From assembly GCA_014843695.1 (NCBI GenBank), contig CM026402.1:14489374-14553373 (forward strand): 64,000 nucleotides of DNA, read 5' to 3'. This document shows positions 12,801-23,737 of the stretch, one piece after another. Every line of letters begins with the position of its first letter. Position 1 is the stretch's first letter. A program made the position numbers and the translations under genes. The stretch comes from Archivesica marissinica (Eukaryota > Mollusca > Bivalvia > Venerida > Vesicomyidae). Below the pieces are notes generated by a model. It made no database searches. It was given only the letters and a program-made list of their open reading frames with translations, and was not told the DNA's origin.

Positions 12801-13055
12801 GCATTTGCAATAGCAGTGTTAACACTATTGGTGGATATGAAATTCTCATACTGGAGTTATCGGGGAATGGCATATTGGAATCAAATGAGGCTCGTCATAG
12901 ACAATGTGAACATAATAACAGGCTTCTTCATGTTCATGAACCACTATGAAAACATTTCTAGTGAAGAAGCCGAGGTGCAAGAACAAGCTAGTGAAGAACA
13001 GTTAGAAGCTGAGGAGGGAAGTGACAACGAGTTAGAGCACGCTAAACAGAATTAA
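6717..13055 (+). CDS. TMEM101: TMEM101-like multi-pass membrane protein (3 coding exons)
   Basis: The joined exons (6717-6841, 10449-10629, 12513-13055) give 282 codons, against about 257 in the human protein. Splice phases agree (phase 2, then 0), and the donors (GTAAGT, GTATGA) and acceptors (TTCCTCAG, ATATTTCAG) are good. Recognition rests on co-linear TMEM101 blocks: an N-terminal LLAER, LGxYLIxNAY with KEDR/YEDRR then PGG (about 142-167), FLSGYF (185-190), LLVDxxxxYW and YWNQM near 217-229. Hydrophobic segments number about seven to eight. An acidic tail of about 40 residues (EEAEVQEQ, EEGSDNELE) follows the last helix and is unlike the short human C-terminus. TMEM101 is a poorly characterised membrane protein reported to activate NF-kB when overexpressed; no enzymatic role is known. 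The start at 6717 matches the family N-terminus. Possible 5' UTR acceptors lie at 6643 and 6674. Confidence 0.88.
7045..7255 (-). mobile_element. SINE family B in TMEM101 intron 1
   Basis: Reverse complement of the copy at 37661-37872. The tRNA-like head (GGCGTCCGTGGCCCAGTGG, box B GGGTTTGATACTCGG) is followed by TGTAGTGTCATTGAGCAAGG and the tail GAAAACATGTCTAAGTCCCC ... GACATTAAAGGAACATACAT. Confidence 0.85.
7336..7440 (+). mobile_element. tRNA-derived SINE head, another family
   Basis: Contains box A-like TGCTCAGTTGGTAGAGC and box B-like GTGGGTTCTAGTCC at tRNA spacing. There is no proper acceptor stem and no cloverleaf closure, so it is a SINE head and not a tRNA gene. Confidence 0.6.
7441..8052. 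other. TMEM101 intron 1, unassigned part
   Basis: No element or coding family recognised. Confidence 0.4.
8053..8651. repeat. 30-bp minisatellite, about 20 copies
   Basis: The unit is ACATGTATCCTGATGCAGGG followed by TTCCTCTAGT. One unit near 8355 has lost bases, shifting the phase. Because 30 is a multiple of 3, long open frames appear on both strands; they are artefacts. The array lies inside TMEM101 intron 1. Confidence 0.97.
8977..9152. repeat. 22-bp tandem repeat, about 8 copies
   Basis: The unit is GTGRGCCWTGTAYAAATCCAGA with single-base variation. It lies in TMEM101 intron 1. Confidence 0.95.
9153..9619. other. TMEM101 intron 1, unassigned part
   Basis: No feature recognised; short TAGTACC-type repeats only. 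Confidence 0.4.
9620..9826 (+). mobile_element. SINE family A, 5'-truncated
   Basis: Starts inside the tRNA head at box B (CGCAGGTTCGATCCCCCG) and continues through the family body to the hairpin GGGCAACCGGTAGCGACGAT and AAACGTGAACATACAC. 5' truncation fits target-primed reverse transcription. Confidence 0.85.
9900..10320. mobile_element. Retroelement 3' ends meeting at a short (TATC)n
   Basis: A plus-strand tail (TTGAAATAAACTATT near 10215) meets three to four TATC repeats at 10229-10243. A minus-strand SINE B-like tail follows (CTTCCTCTAATGTCGAACCC, then GGGGATGTAGACATGTTGCG). The arrangement from the TATC tract to about 10345 is repeated at 35150-35750, where the TATC tract has about 116 copies. 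Confidence 0.65.
10449..10629 (+). CDS. TMEM101: TMEM101-like coding exon 2
   Basis: Acceptor TTCCATTCCTCAG, donor CGG|GTATGA. The first base completes the codon split after exon 1 (Lys42), followed by 60 codons reading YPPMHPQLIYIIAVVCFLAG and on to LNYSRHVR. It has two hydrophobic segments, matching the second and third helices of TMEM101. Too short and stop-bounded to stand out as an open frame; found by splice phase. Confidence 0.82.
10640..11847. other. TMEM101 intron 2, AT-rich, unassigned
   Basis: A plus-strand open frame of 82 codons (11206-11454) has no recognisable family. Nothing else seen. Confidence 0.4.
11848..12077. repeat. 58-bp tandem repeat, 4 copies
   Basis: The unit starts TAGTAGAATGAACCTTTCAA and ends ACACGCATACCA. 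The first copy is the most divergent. Confidence 0.95.
12100..12275 (-). mobile_element. TTAA-ended MITE fragment (CTCTTTCAGCGCC family)
   Basis: Right end GGCGCTGAAAGAGTTAA is the complement of the 43285 terminus TTAACTCTTTCAGCGCC. Internal GATCTGGATCTATGTTGTTT is shared with the 60870 and 26654 elements. The left end is eroded. Confidence 0.55.
12309..12490 (+). mobile_element. Tc1-like MITE, copy 5' of TMEM101 exon 3
   Basis: 182 bp, from TACAGTTAAACCTGTC to ACACAGGTTTGACTGTA. The termini are inverted repeats with TA at both ends. It ends 22 bp before the exon 3 acceptor. Nearly identical and in the same orientation as 13078-13258. CACTAACAC (about 12470-12478) resembles a branch-point sequence at a suitable distance from the AG at 12511-12512. 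Confidence 0.9.
12513..13055 (+). CDS. TMEM101: TMEM101-like coding exon 3 (terminal)
   Basis: Follows acceptor TATATTTCAG in phase 0 and carries 180 codons plus the TAA at 13053. It holds the most diagnostic TMEM101 blocks (YLIGNAYLINE, PGG, FLSGYF, YWNQMRL) and then the acidic tail rich in Glu. Confidence 0.92.
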   Translation, partial: NRISSRHIGCLGVYLIYSFIKGNRESKLINRLGELCVAIYLIGNAYLINESYEDRRAILENIPGGNYARYLITVIYACAGICFLSGYFLRDISVSMAFAIAVLTLLVDMKFSYWSYRGMAYWNQMRLVIDNVNIITGFFMFMNHYENISSEEAEVQEQASEEQLEAEEGSDNELEHAKQN

Positions 13056-13077
13056 ATTCGAGATATAGCTATTGTAA

Positions 13078-13258
13078 TACAGTCAAACCTGTCTTAAGCA
13101 GCCAGCCAAGGGAATCACAGACAATGGCTGCTTAGCACAGGTGGCTGTTTAATAGAGGTCAAATATATAATAAAACAACACATTGGGAATATGTAAAATG
13201 GCTGCTTAATACAGGTTGGCTGCTTAATAGAGGTGACCACTAACACAGGTTTGACTAT
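13078..13258 (+). mobile_element. Tc1-like MITE, copy 3' of TMEM101 exon 3
   Basis: Begins TACAGTCAAACCTGTC 22 bp after the stop codon, so it probably lies in the 3' UTR. It contains AATAAA at 13169-13174, the nearest candidate polyadenylation signal to the stop. Confidence 0.9.
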
Positions 13259-13436
13259 ATTCATGTAAATCTAGTGAAATGTACCATATATCTTCTCCTA
13301 TACACCCAGACGTGTGCAGGTTTACATGTACATTTTACTTGTTATGGTGCTATTGCTTCTTGGCCAAAACTCGAGGCTGCAATTTTTATGTGGAGTAGAC
13401 CTGTGGGTTAGTAAGTATGGTAATCTTGGTAATTAT

Positions 13437-13625
13437 CAAGCGAGACCTGGCCCCAAGGTTGTAAAACTTTTCTCAGATCTCAAACTCAAGTTGATTGGTT
13501 GATTCTGAGTGTTACTGTCAGCTGAACCAACCAGATGCTTGAGACTGAGATTGGAGAAAATTTTTATAACCTCAGGGCCTGGCCTGGCGGTTATAAACCG
13601 TTTCTCCAATCTCAAACTCAGTCTC
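13437..13625. mobile_element. Fold-back element
   Basis: The left arm (GACCTGGCCCCAAGGTTGTA ... AACTTTTCTCAG) pairs with the right arm (GAGAAAATTTTTATAACCTC, AGGGCCTGGCC) around a loop near 13505-13525. A second, partly inverted copy of the arm follows at about 13585-13625. A scrap of the same family (GACCTGGGGGTTTATAACTT) is at about 48436. Confidence 0.7.
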
Positions 13626-13639
13626 AAGCCTTCTGATTG

Positions 13640-13800
13640 GTGATATCACTATAACTGTAGCCGTTACGATTGTACCCTTAGGCAAGGCATTTTAATTCCA
13701 CAGATGCAATCTCTCTCAATCATGGTTGGTAATGGATTCCATCAGTAATGTAAGTTCTTGTTTCGCAATCGAGCTAAAATAATATTTATATAAATTAATA
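13640..13800 (+). mobile_element. SINE family D fragment
   Basis: Shares GTTACGATTGTACCCTTAGG, GGATTCCATCAGTAATG and CTTGTTTCGCAATCGAGCTA with the fuller copy at 55388-55620. Confidence 0.7.
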
Positions 13801-13985
13801 TCACTAGAGTTGGAGATTTGAGAAAAGATTTGGTTTAAACATATTTATTCGATAATAATGTACATTACATATACATTGTATACAAAACGAAAATGGATTA
13901 TTAAATCGGAAGCTTAAAGCTTAAAGAGAGAAAAGATTTATAAAAGTTGCATCGATTTGGTAATGAACATTACTGTCTGATGCAC

Positions 13986-14085
13986 ATGGATTCGGCGCGT
14001 TTGGGGGTACTAGTATATAAGTACTTAAATTTATATACTAGTACCCCCAAACGTGCCGAATCCCTGTGGTCTGATGTGGTATGGA
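13986..14085. mobile_element. Palindromic solo terminus (CCCCCAAACGTGCCGAATCC)
   Basis: GGATTCGGCGCGTTTGGGGG ... TACTAGTA is followed at once by its inverse ending CCCCCAAACGTGCCGAATCC. The same terminus ends the larger element at about 26560-26580, so this is a hairpin-type solo derivative. Confidence 0.75.
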
Positions 14086-14638
14086 CGAAAAGTAAAGTGA
14101 TTATCACATAGGTGCATTCTGTAATAGAAGTTTAATGACATTATCTTTTTTAGATTTTATAGCATGTTTATATTATAGCGTATATCTATTTATTTGTTAT
14201 TATTACATGTACTTGTATAACTCCCAACCTCTATTGGAGATCTGCTGTGTCCGTCAGTCCGAACAGATCTTCAGCATTCTGGTATAGCAATCAGTCGAGT
14301 CTGCCAGTGTTCTGACTAGGATTTGAGGGCAGGGTGCTGATGGAAATTAGGGAGGTGTGGGGCTTATAGGACATTTGCCATATTTGGTGTGTAGCATGTA
14401 TCTTTGCAAGGTCTTGTTCCAATTTATTCACTGTGTTCAAAGGTCAGGCGAGCAATTTACTCCTGCATTTTGTATATATTTATTTTATTCAACATATATT
14501 TATCGGCACCCATGCGGGTTAATAAATGTAAAGTCTCCCGTTGTATATTTGTCATGTTATTTATGAGAGGGTAGTGCAAAATATAGAAGAGGCTCAATTA
14601 CGGAGGCATTTGGTATATTTGTTTTTTTGTGAACTGGG
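14086..14638. other. Unassigned intergenic DNA
   Basis: No gene or element recognised. Confidence 0.4.
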
Positions 14639-14978
14639 GTGACATATACTATATATGTTATTTGGTTTGTTGATATGGTATATGATAATATAGTGCAGGC
14701 CAGGGGGGATAATACTATATATGTTATTTGGTTTGTTGATATGGTATATGATAATATAGTGCAGGCCAGGGGGGATAATACTATATATGTTATTTGGTTT
14801 GTTGATATGGTATATGATAATATAGTGCCGGCCAGGGGGGACATATACTATATATGTTATTTGGTTTGTTGATATTGTATATGATAATATAGTGCAGGCC
14901 AGGGGTGACATATACTATATATGTTATTTGGTTTGTTGATATGGTATATGATAATATAGTGCCGGCCAGGGGGGACAT
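14639..14978. repeat. 67-bp tandem repeat entering an assembly gap
   Basis: At least five units of about 67 bp (ACTATATATGTTATTTGGTT ... TAATATAGTGCAGGCCAGGG). The array is cut by the N run, so its true length is unknown. Confidence 0.95.
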
Positions 14979-15978
14979 NNNNNNNNNNNNNNNNNNNNNN
15001 NNNNNNNNNNNNNNNNNNNNNNNNNNNNNNNNNNNNNNNNNNNNNNNNNNNNNNNNNNNNNNNNNNNNNNNNNNNNNNNNNNNNNNNNNNNNNNNNNNNN
15101 NNNNNNNNNNNNNNNNNNNNNNNNNNNNNNNNNNNNNNNNNNNNNNNNNNNNNNNNNNNNNNNNNNNNNNNNNNNNNNNNNNNNNNNNNNNNNNNNNNNN
15201 NNNNNNNNNNNNNNNNNNNNNNNNNNNNNNNNNNNNNNNNNNNNNNNNNNNNNNNNNNNNNNNNNNNNNNNNNNNNNNNNNNNNNNNNNNNNNNNNNNNN
15301 NNNNNNNNNNNNNNNNNNNNNNNNNNNNNNNNNNNNNNNNNNNNNNNNNNNNNNNNNNNNNNNNNNNNNNNNNNNNNNNNNNNNNNNNNNNNNNNNNNNN
15401 NNNNNNNNNNNNNNNNNNNNNNNNNNNNNNNNNNNNNNNNNNNNNNNNNNNNNNNNNNNNNNNNNNNNNNNNNNNNNNNNNNNNNNNNNNNNNNNNNNNN
15501 NNNNNNNNNNNNNNNNNNNNNNNNNNNNNNNNNNNNNNNNNNNNNNNNNNNNNNNNNNNNNNNNNNNNNNNNNNNNNNNNNNNNNNNNNNNNNNNNNNNN
15601 NNNNNNNNNNNNNNNNNNNNNNNNNNNNNNNNNNNNNNNNNNNNNNNNNNNNNNNNNNNNNNNNNNNNNNNNNNNNNNNNNNNNNNNNNNNNNNNNNNNN
15701 NNNNNNNNNNNNNNNNNNNNNNNNNNNNNNNNNNNNNNNNNNNNNNNNNNNNNNNNNNNNNNNNNNNNNNNNNNNNNNNNNNNNNNNNNNNNNNNNNNNN
15801 NNNNNNNNNNNNNNNNNNNNNNNNNNNNNNNNNNNNNNNNNNNNNNNNNNNNNNNNNNNNNNNNNNNNNNNNNNNNNNNNNNNNNNNNNNNNNNNNNNNN
15901 NNNNNNNNNNNNNNNNNNNNNNNNNNNNNNNNNNNNNNNNNNNNNNNNNNNNNNNNNNNNNNNNNNNNNNNNNNNNNN
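14979..15978. other. Assembly gap, 1000 N
   Basis: Exactly 1000 N, a conventional filler size. The left side is the 67-bp array and the right side is the unrelated 54-bp satellite, so an unknown amount of array and possibly unique sequence is missing. Confidence 1.
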
Positions 15979-18900
15979 GAGTGCTCGATATGCAATGTAA
16001 CTGATGCTACCCAGCATCATGCTATGTACTAGGAGTGCTCGATATGTAATGTAACTGATGCTACCCAGCATCATGCTATGTACGAGGAGTGCTCGATATG
16101 TAATGTAACTGATGCTACCCAGCACCATGCTATGTACTAGGAGTGCTCGATATGTAATGTAACTGATGCTACCCAGCATTATGCTATGTACTAGGAGTGC
16201 TCGATATGCAATGTAACTGATGCTACCCAGCACCATGCTATGTACTAGGAGTGCTCGATATGTAATGTAACTGATGCTACCCAGCACCATGCTATGTACT
16301 AGGAGTGCTCGATATGTAATGTTACTGATGCTACCCAGCATCATGCTATGTACGGGAGTGCTCGATATGCAATGTAACTGATGCTACCCAGCATTATGCT
16401 ATGTACGGGGAGTGCTCGATATGCAATGTAACTGATGCTACCCAGCATCATGCTATGTACTAGGAGTGCTCGATATGCAATGTAACTGATGCTACCCAGC
16501 ATCATGCTATGTACGAGGAGTGCTCGATATGTAATGTAACTGATGCTACCCAGCACCATGCTATGTACTAGGAGTGCTCGATATGTAATGTAACTGATGC
16601 TACCCAGCATCATGCTATGTACTAGGAGTGCTCGATATGTAATGTAACTGATGCTACCCAGCACCATGCTATGTACTAGGAGTGCTCGATATGTAATGTA
16701 ACTGATGCTACCCAGCACCATGCTATGTACTAGGAGTGCTCGATATGTAATGTAACTGATGCTACCCAGCATCATGCTATGTACGAGGAGTGCTCGATAT
16801 GTAATGTAACTGATGCTACCCAGCATCATGCTATGTACTAGGAGTGCTCGATATGTAATGTAACTGATGCTACCCAGCATCATGCTATGTACGGGGAGTG
16901 CTCGATATGTAATGTAACTGATGCTACCCAGCATCATGCTATGTACTAGGAGTGCTCGATATGTAATGTAACTGATGCTACCCAGCACCATGCTATGTAC
17001 GGGGAGTGCTCGATATGTAATGTAACTGATGCTACCCAGCACCATGCTATGTACGGGGAGTGCTCGATATGCAATGTTACTGATGCAATCCAGCATTATG
17101 CTATGTACCTGTACTAGGAGTGCTCGATATGTAATGTAACTGATGCTACCCAGCATCATGCTATGTACGGGGAGTGCTCGATATGCAATGTTACTGATGC
17201 AACCCAGCATTATGCTATGTACCTGTACTAGCAGTGCTCGATATGTAATGTAACTGATGCTACCCAGCATCATGCTATGTACGGGGAGTGCTCGATATGC
17301 AATGTTACTGATGCTACCCAGCATCATGCTATGTACGGGGAGTGCTCGATATGTAATGTAACTGATGCTACCCAGCACCATGCTATGTACTAGGAGTGCT
17401 CGATATGTAATGTAACTGATGCTACCCAGCACCATGCTATGTACTAGGAGTGCTCGATATGTAATGTAACTGATGCTACCCAGCACCATGCTATGTACGA
17501 GGAGTGCTCGATATGTAATGTAACTGATGCTACCCAGCATCATGCTATGTACTAGGAGTGCTCGATATGTAATGTAACTGATGCTACCCAGCACCATGCT
17601 ATGTACGAGGAGTGCTCGATATGTAATGTAACTGATGCTACCCAGCATTATGCTATGTACTAGGAGTGCTCGATATGTAATGTAACTGATGCTACCCAGC
17701 ACCATGCTATGTACGGAGTGCTCGATATGTAATGTAACTGATGCTACCCAGCATTATGCTATGTACTAGGAGTGCTCGATATGTAATGTAACTGATGCTA
17801 CCCAGCATCATGCTATGTACGGGGAGTGCTCGATATGCAATGTAACTGATGCTACCCAGCATCATGCTATGTACTAGGAGTGCTCGATATGTAATGTAAC
17901 TGATGCTACCCAGCATTATGCTATGTACTAGGAGTGCTCGATATGCAATGTAACTGATGCTACCCAGCATTATGCTATGTACTAGGAGTGCTCGATATGT
18001 AATGTAACTGATGCTACCCAGCATTATGCTATGTACTAGGAGTGCTCGATATGTAATGTAACTGATGCTACCCAGCATCATGCTATGTACGGGGAGTGCT
18101 CGATATGTAATGTAACTGATGCTACCCAGCATCATGCTATGTACTAGGAGTGCTCGATATGCAATGTAACTGATGCTACCCAGCACCATGCTATGTACGA
18201 GGAGTGCTCGATATGTAATGTAACTGATGCTACCCAGCATTATGCTATGTACTAGGAGTGCTCGATATGTAATGTAACTGATGCTACCCAGCACCATGCT
18301 ATGTACGAGGAGTGCTCGATATGTAATGTAACTGATGCTACCCAGCACCATGCTATGTACTAGGAGTGCTCGATATGTAATGTAACTGATGCTACCCAGC
18401 ATCATGCTATGTACTAGGAGTGCTCGATATGTAATGTAACTGATGCTACCCAGCACCATGCTATGTACTAGGAGTGCTCGATATGTAATGTAACTGATGC
18501 TACCCAGCATCATGCTATGTACGAGGAGTGCTCGATATGCAATGTAACTGATGCTACCCAGCATCATGCTATGTACTAGGAGTGCTCGATATGCAATGTA
18601 ACTGATGCTACCCAGCATCATGCTATGTACGAGGAGTGCTCGATATGTAATGTAACTGATGCTACCCAGCACCATGCTATGTACTAGGAGTGCTCGATAT
18701 GTAATGTAACTGATGCTACCCAGCATCATGCTATGTACTAGGAGTGCTCGATATGTAATGTAACTGATGCTACCCAGCACCATGCTATGTACTAGGAGTG
18801 CTCGATATGTAATGTAACTGATGCTACCCAGCACCATGCTATGTACTAGGAGTGCTCGATATGTAATGTAACTGATGCTACCCAGCATTATGCTATGTAC

Positions 18901-21900
18901 GGGGAGTGCTCGATATGCAATGTAACTGATGCTACCCAGCATCATGCTATGTACTAGGAGTGCTCGATATGCAATGTAACTGAGGCTACCCAGCATCATG
19001 CTATGTACGAGGAGTGCTCGATATGTAATGTAACTGATGCTACCCAGCACCATGCTATGTACTAGGAGTGCTCGATATGTAATGTAACTGATGCTACCCA
19101 GCATCATGCTATGTACTAGGAGTGCTCGATATGTAATGTAACTGATGCTACCCAGCACCATGCTATGTACTAGGAGTGCTCGATATGTAATGTAACTGAT
19201 GCTACCCAGCACCATGCTATGTACTAGGAGTGCTCGATATGTAATGTAACTGATGCTACCCAGCACCATGCTATGTACGAGGAGTGCTCGATATGTAATG
19301 TAACTGATGCTACCCAGCATCATGCTATGTACGGGGAGTGCTCGATATGCAATGTAACTGATGCTACCCAGCATCATGCTATGTACGGGGAGTGCTCGAT
19401 ATGCAATGTAAATGGTGTTTCCCAGCATCATGCTATGAACTAGGAGTGCTCGATATGTAATGTAACTGATGCTACCCAGCATTATGCTATGTACTAGGAG
19501 TGCTCGATATGTAATGTAACTGATGCTACCCAGCATTATGCTATGTACTAGGAGTGCTCGATATGTAATGTAACTGATGCTACCCAGCATCATGCTATGT
19601 ACGGGGAGTGCTCGATATGTAATGTAACTGATGCTACCCAGCATTATGCTATGTACTAGGAGTGCTCGATATGCAATGTAACTGATGCTACCCAGCACCA
19701 TGCTATGTACGAGGAGTGCTCGATATGTAATGTAACTGATGCTACCCAGCATTATGCTATGTACTAGGAGTGCTCGATATGTAATGTAACTGATGCTACC
19801 CAGCACATGCTATGTACGAGGAGTGCTCGATATGTAATGTAACTGATGCTACCCAGCATCATGCTATGTACTAGGAGTGCTCGATATGTAATGTAACTGA
19901 TGCTACCCAGCATCATGCTATGTACGAGGAGTGCTCGATATGTAATGTAACTGATGCTACCCAGCACCATGCTATGTACTAGGAGTGCTCGATATGTAAT
20001 GTAACTGATGCTACCCAGCATCATGCTATGTACTAGGAGTGCTCGATATGCAATGTAACTGATGCTACCCAGCATCATGCTATGTACTAGGAGTGCTCGA
20101 TATGCAATGTAACTGATGCTACCCAGCATCATGCTATGTACGAGGAGTGCTCGATATGTAATGTAACTGATGCTACCCAGCACCATGCTATGTACTAGGA
20201 GTGCTCGATATGTAATGTAACTGATGCTACCCAGCATTATGCTATGTACTAGGAGTGCTCGATATGCAATGTAACTGATGCTACCCAGCATCATGCTATG
20301 TACGAGGAGTGCTCGATATGTAATGTAACTGATGCTACCCAGCACCATGCTATGTACTAGGAGTGCTCGATATGTAATGTAACTGATGCTACCCAGCATT
20401 ATGCTATGTACGGGGAGTGCTCGATATGCAATGTAACTGATGCTACCCAGCATCATGCTATGTACTAGGAGTGCTCGATATGCAATGTAACTGAGGCTAC
20501 CCAGCATCATGCTATGTACGAGGAGTGCTCGATATGTAATGTAACTGATGCTACCCAGCACCATGCTATGTACTAGGAGTGCTCGATATGTAATGTAACT
20601 GATGCTACCCAGCATCATGCTATGTACTAGGAGTGCTCGATATGTAATGTAACTGATGCTACCCAGCACCATGCTATGTACTAGGAGTGCTCGATATGTA
20701 ATGTAACTGATGCTACCCAGCACCATGCTATGTACTAGGAGTGCTCGATATGTAATGTAACTGATGCTACCCAGCACCATGCTATGTACGAGGAGTGCTC
20801 GATATGTAATGTAACTGATGCTACCCAGCATCATGCTATGTACGGGGAGTGCTCGATATGCAATGTAAATGGTGTTTCCCAGCATCATGCTATGTACGGG
20901 GAGTGCTCGATATGCAATGTAAATGGTGTTTCCCAGCATCATGCTATGAACTAGGAGTGCTCGATATGTAATGTAACTGATGCAACCCAGCATTATGCTA
21001 TGTACGGGGAGTGCTCGATATGTAATGTAACTGATGCTACCCAGCATCATGCTATGTACGGGGAGTGCTCGATATGTAATGTAACTGATGCTACCCAGCA
21101 CCATGCTATGTACGGGGAGTGCTCGATATGTAATGTAACTGATGCTACCCAGCACCATGCTATGTACGGGGAGTGCTCGATATGCAATGTTACTGATGCA
21201 ATCCAGCATTATGCTATGTACCTGTACTAGGAGTGCTCGATATGTAATGTAACTGATGCTACCCAGCATCATGCTATGTACGGGGAGTGCTCGATATGCA
21301 ATGTTACTGATGCAACCCAGCATTATGCTATGTACCTGTACTAGCAGTGCTCGATATGTAATGTAACTGATGCTACCCAGCATCATGCTATGTACGGGGA
21401 GTGCTCGATATGCAATGTAACTGATGCTACCCATCATCATGCTATGTACGGGGAGTGCTCGATATGTAATGTAACTGATGCTACCCAGCACCATGCTATG
21501 TACGAGGAGTGCTCGATATGTAATGTAACTGATGCTACCCAGCATTATGCTATGTACTAGGAGTGCTCGATATGCAATGTAACTGATGCTACCCAGCACC
21601 ATGCTATGTACGAGGAGTGCTCGATATGTAATGTAACTGATGCTACCCAGCATTATGCTATGTACTAGGAGTGCTCGATATGCAATGTAACTGATGCTAC
21701 CCAGCACCATGCTATGTACGAGGAGTGCTCGATATGTAATGTAACTGATGCTACCCAGCATCATGCTATGTACTAGGAGTGCTCGATATGTAATGTAACT
21801 GATGCTACCCAGCATCATGCTATGTACGAGGAGTGCTCGATATGCAATGTAACTGATGCTACCCAGCATCATGCTATGTACTAGGAGTGCTCGATATGTA

Positions 21901-23737
21901 ATGTAACTGATGCTACCCAGCATCATGCTATGTACTAGGAGTGCTCGATATGTAATGTAACTGATGCTACCCAGCACCATGCTATGTACTAGGAGTGCTC
22001 GATATGTAATGTAACTGATGCTACCCAGCATCATGCTATGTACTAGGAGTGCTCGATATGTAATGTAACTGATGCTACCCAGCACCATGCTATGTACTAG
22101 GAGTGCTCGATATGTAATGTAACTGATGCTACCCAGCACCATGCTATGTACTAGGAGTGCTCGATATGTAATGTAACTGATGCTACCCAGCATCATGCTA
22201 TGTACTAGGAGTGCTCGATATGTAATGTAACTGATGCTACCCAGCACCATGCTATGTACGAGGAGTGCTCGATATGCAATGTTACTGATGCAACCCAGCA
22301 TTATGCTATGTACTGTACTAGCAGTGCTCGATATGTAATGTAACTGATGCTACCCAGCATCATGCTATGTACGGGGAGTGCTCGATATGCAATGTTACTG
22401 ATGCTACCCATCATCATGCTATGTACGGGGAGTGCTCGATATGTAATGTAACTGATGCTACCCAGCACCATGCTATGTACTAGGAGTGCTCGATATGTAA
22501 TGTAACTGATGCTACCCAGCACCATGCTATGTACTAGGAGTGCTCGATATGTAATGTAACTGATGCTACCCAGCACCATGCTATGTACGAGGAGTGCTCG
22601 ATATGCAATGTAACTGATGCTACCCAGCACCATGCTATGTACTAGGAGTGCTCGATATGCAATGTAACTGATGCTACCCAGCACCATGCTATGTACGAGG
22701 AGTGCTCGATATGTAATGTAACTGATGCTACCCAGCATTATGCTATGTACTAGGAGTGCTCGATATGCAATGTAACTGATGCTACCCAGCACCATGCTAT
22801 GTACGAGGAGTGCTCGATATGTAATGTAACTGATGCAACCCAGCATTATGCTATGTACTAGGAGTGCTCGATATGTAATGTAACTGATGCTACCCAGCAT
22901 CATGCTATGTACGGGGAGTGCTCGATATGCAATGTAAATGGTGTTTCCCAGCATCATGCTATGAACTAGGAGTGCTCGATATGTAATGTAACTGATGCAA
23001 CCCAGCATTATGCTATGTACTAGGAGTGCTCGATATGCAATGTAACTGAGGCTACCCAGCATTATGCTATGTACTAGGAGTGCTCGATATGTAATGTTAC
23101 TGATGCAACCCAGCATTATGCTATGTACTAGGAGTGCTCGATATGTAATGTAACTGATGCAACCCAGCATTATGCTATGTACGGGGAGTGCTCGATATGT
23201 AATGTAACTGATGCTACCCAGCATCATGCTATGTACGGGGAGTGCTCGATATGTAATGTAACTGATGCTACCCAGCACCATGCTATGTACGGGGAGTGCT
23301 CGATATGTAATGTAACTGATGCTACCCAGCACCATGCTATGTACGGGGAGTGCTCGATATGCAATGTTACTGATGCAATCCAGCATTATGCTATGTACCT
23401 GTACTAGGAGTGCTCGATATGTAATGTAACTGATGCTACCCAGCATCATGCTATGTACGGGGAGTGCTCGATATGCAATGTTACTGATGCAACCCAGCAT
23501 TATGCTATGTACCTGTACTAGCAGTGCTCGATATGTAATGTAACTGATGCTACCCAGCATCATGCTATGTACGGGGAGTGCTCGATATGCAATGTTACTG
23601 ATGCTACCCATCATCATGCTATGTACGGGGAGTACTCGATATGCAATGTTACTGATGCTACCCATCATCATGCTATGTACGGGGAGTGCTCGATATGCAA
23701 TGTAAATGGTGTTTCCCAGCATCATGCTATGAACGAA
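15979..23737. repeat. 54-bp satellite, about 143 copies, with higher-order structure
   Basis: The unit is GGAGTGCTCGATATGYAATG, TAACTGATGCTACCCAGCAY, YATGCTATGTACNR (54 bp). Variants include CATTATG/CACCATG/CATCATG, ACTAGG/ACGAGG/ACGGGG, a +6 CCTGTACTAG linker, and an AATGGTGTTTCCC unit. Blocks repeat: the GAGGCTACC variant and the AATGGTGTTT variant recur 1511 bp apart (18982/20493 and 19411/20922), and 21000-21380 recurs at 23177-23557. Since 54 is 18 codons, minus-strand frames of several hundred codons appear; they show no codon-level constraint that I can see. The right edge runs directly into a LINE RT remnant. Confidence 0.98.

Noticed and set aside
16341..23725. Minus-strand open frames of 450-845 codons with an 18-residue repeat (MLGSISYITYRALLVHSM)
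   Set aside because: The 54-bp unit is a multiple of 3 without a stop in one frame. Indels of 6 bp or 1 bp are tolerated or break the frame freely, and there is no flanking coding context. A satellite explains it fully.
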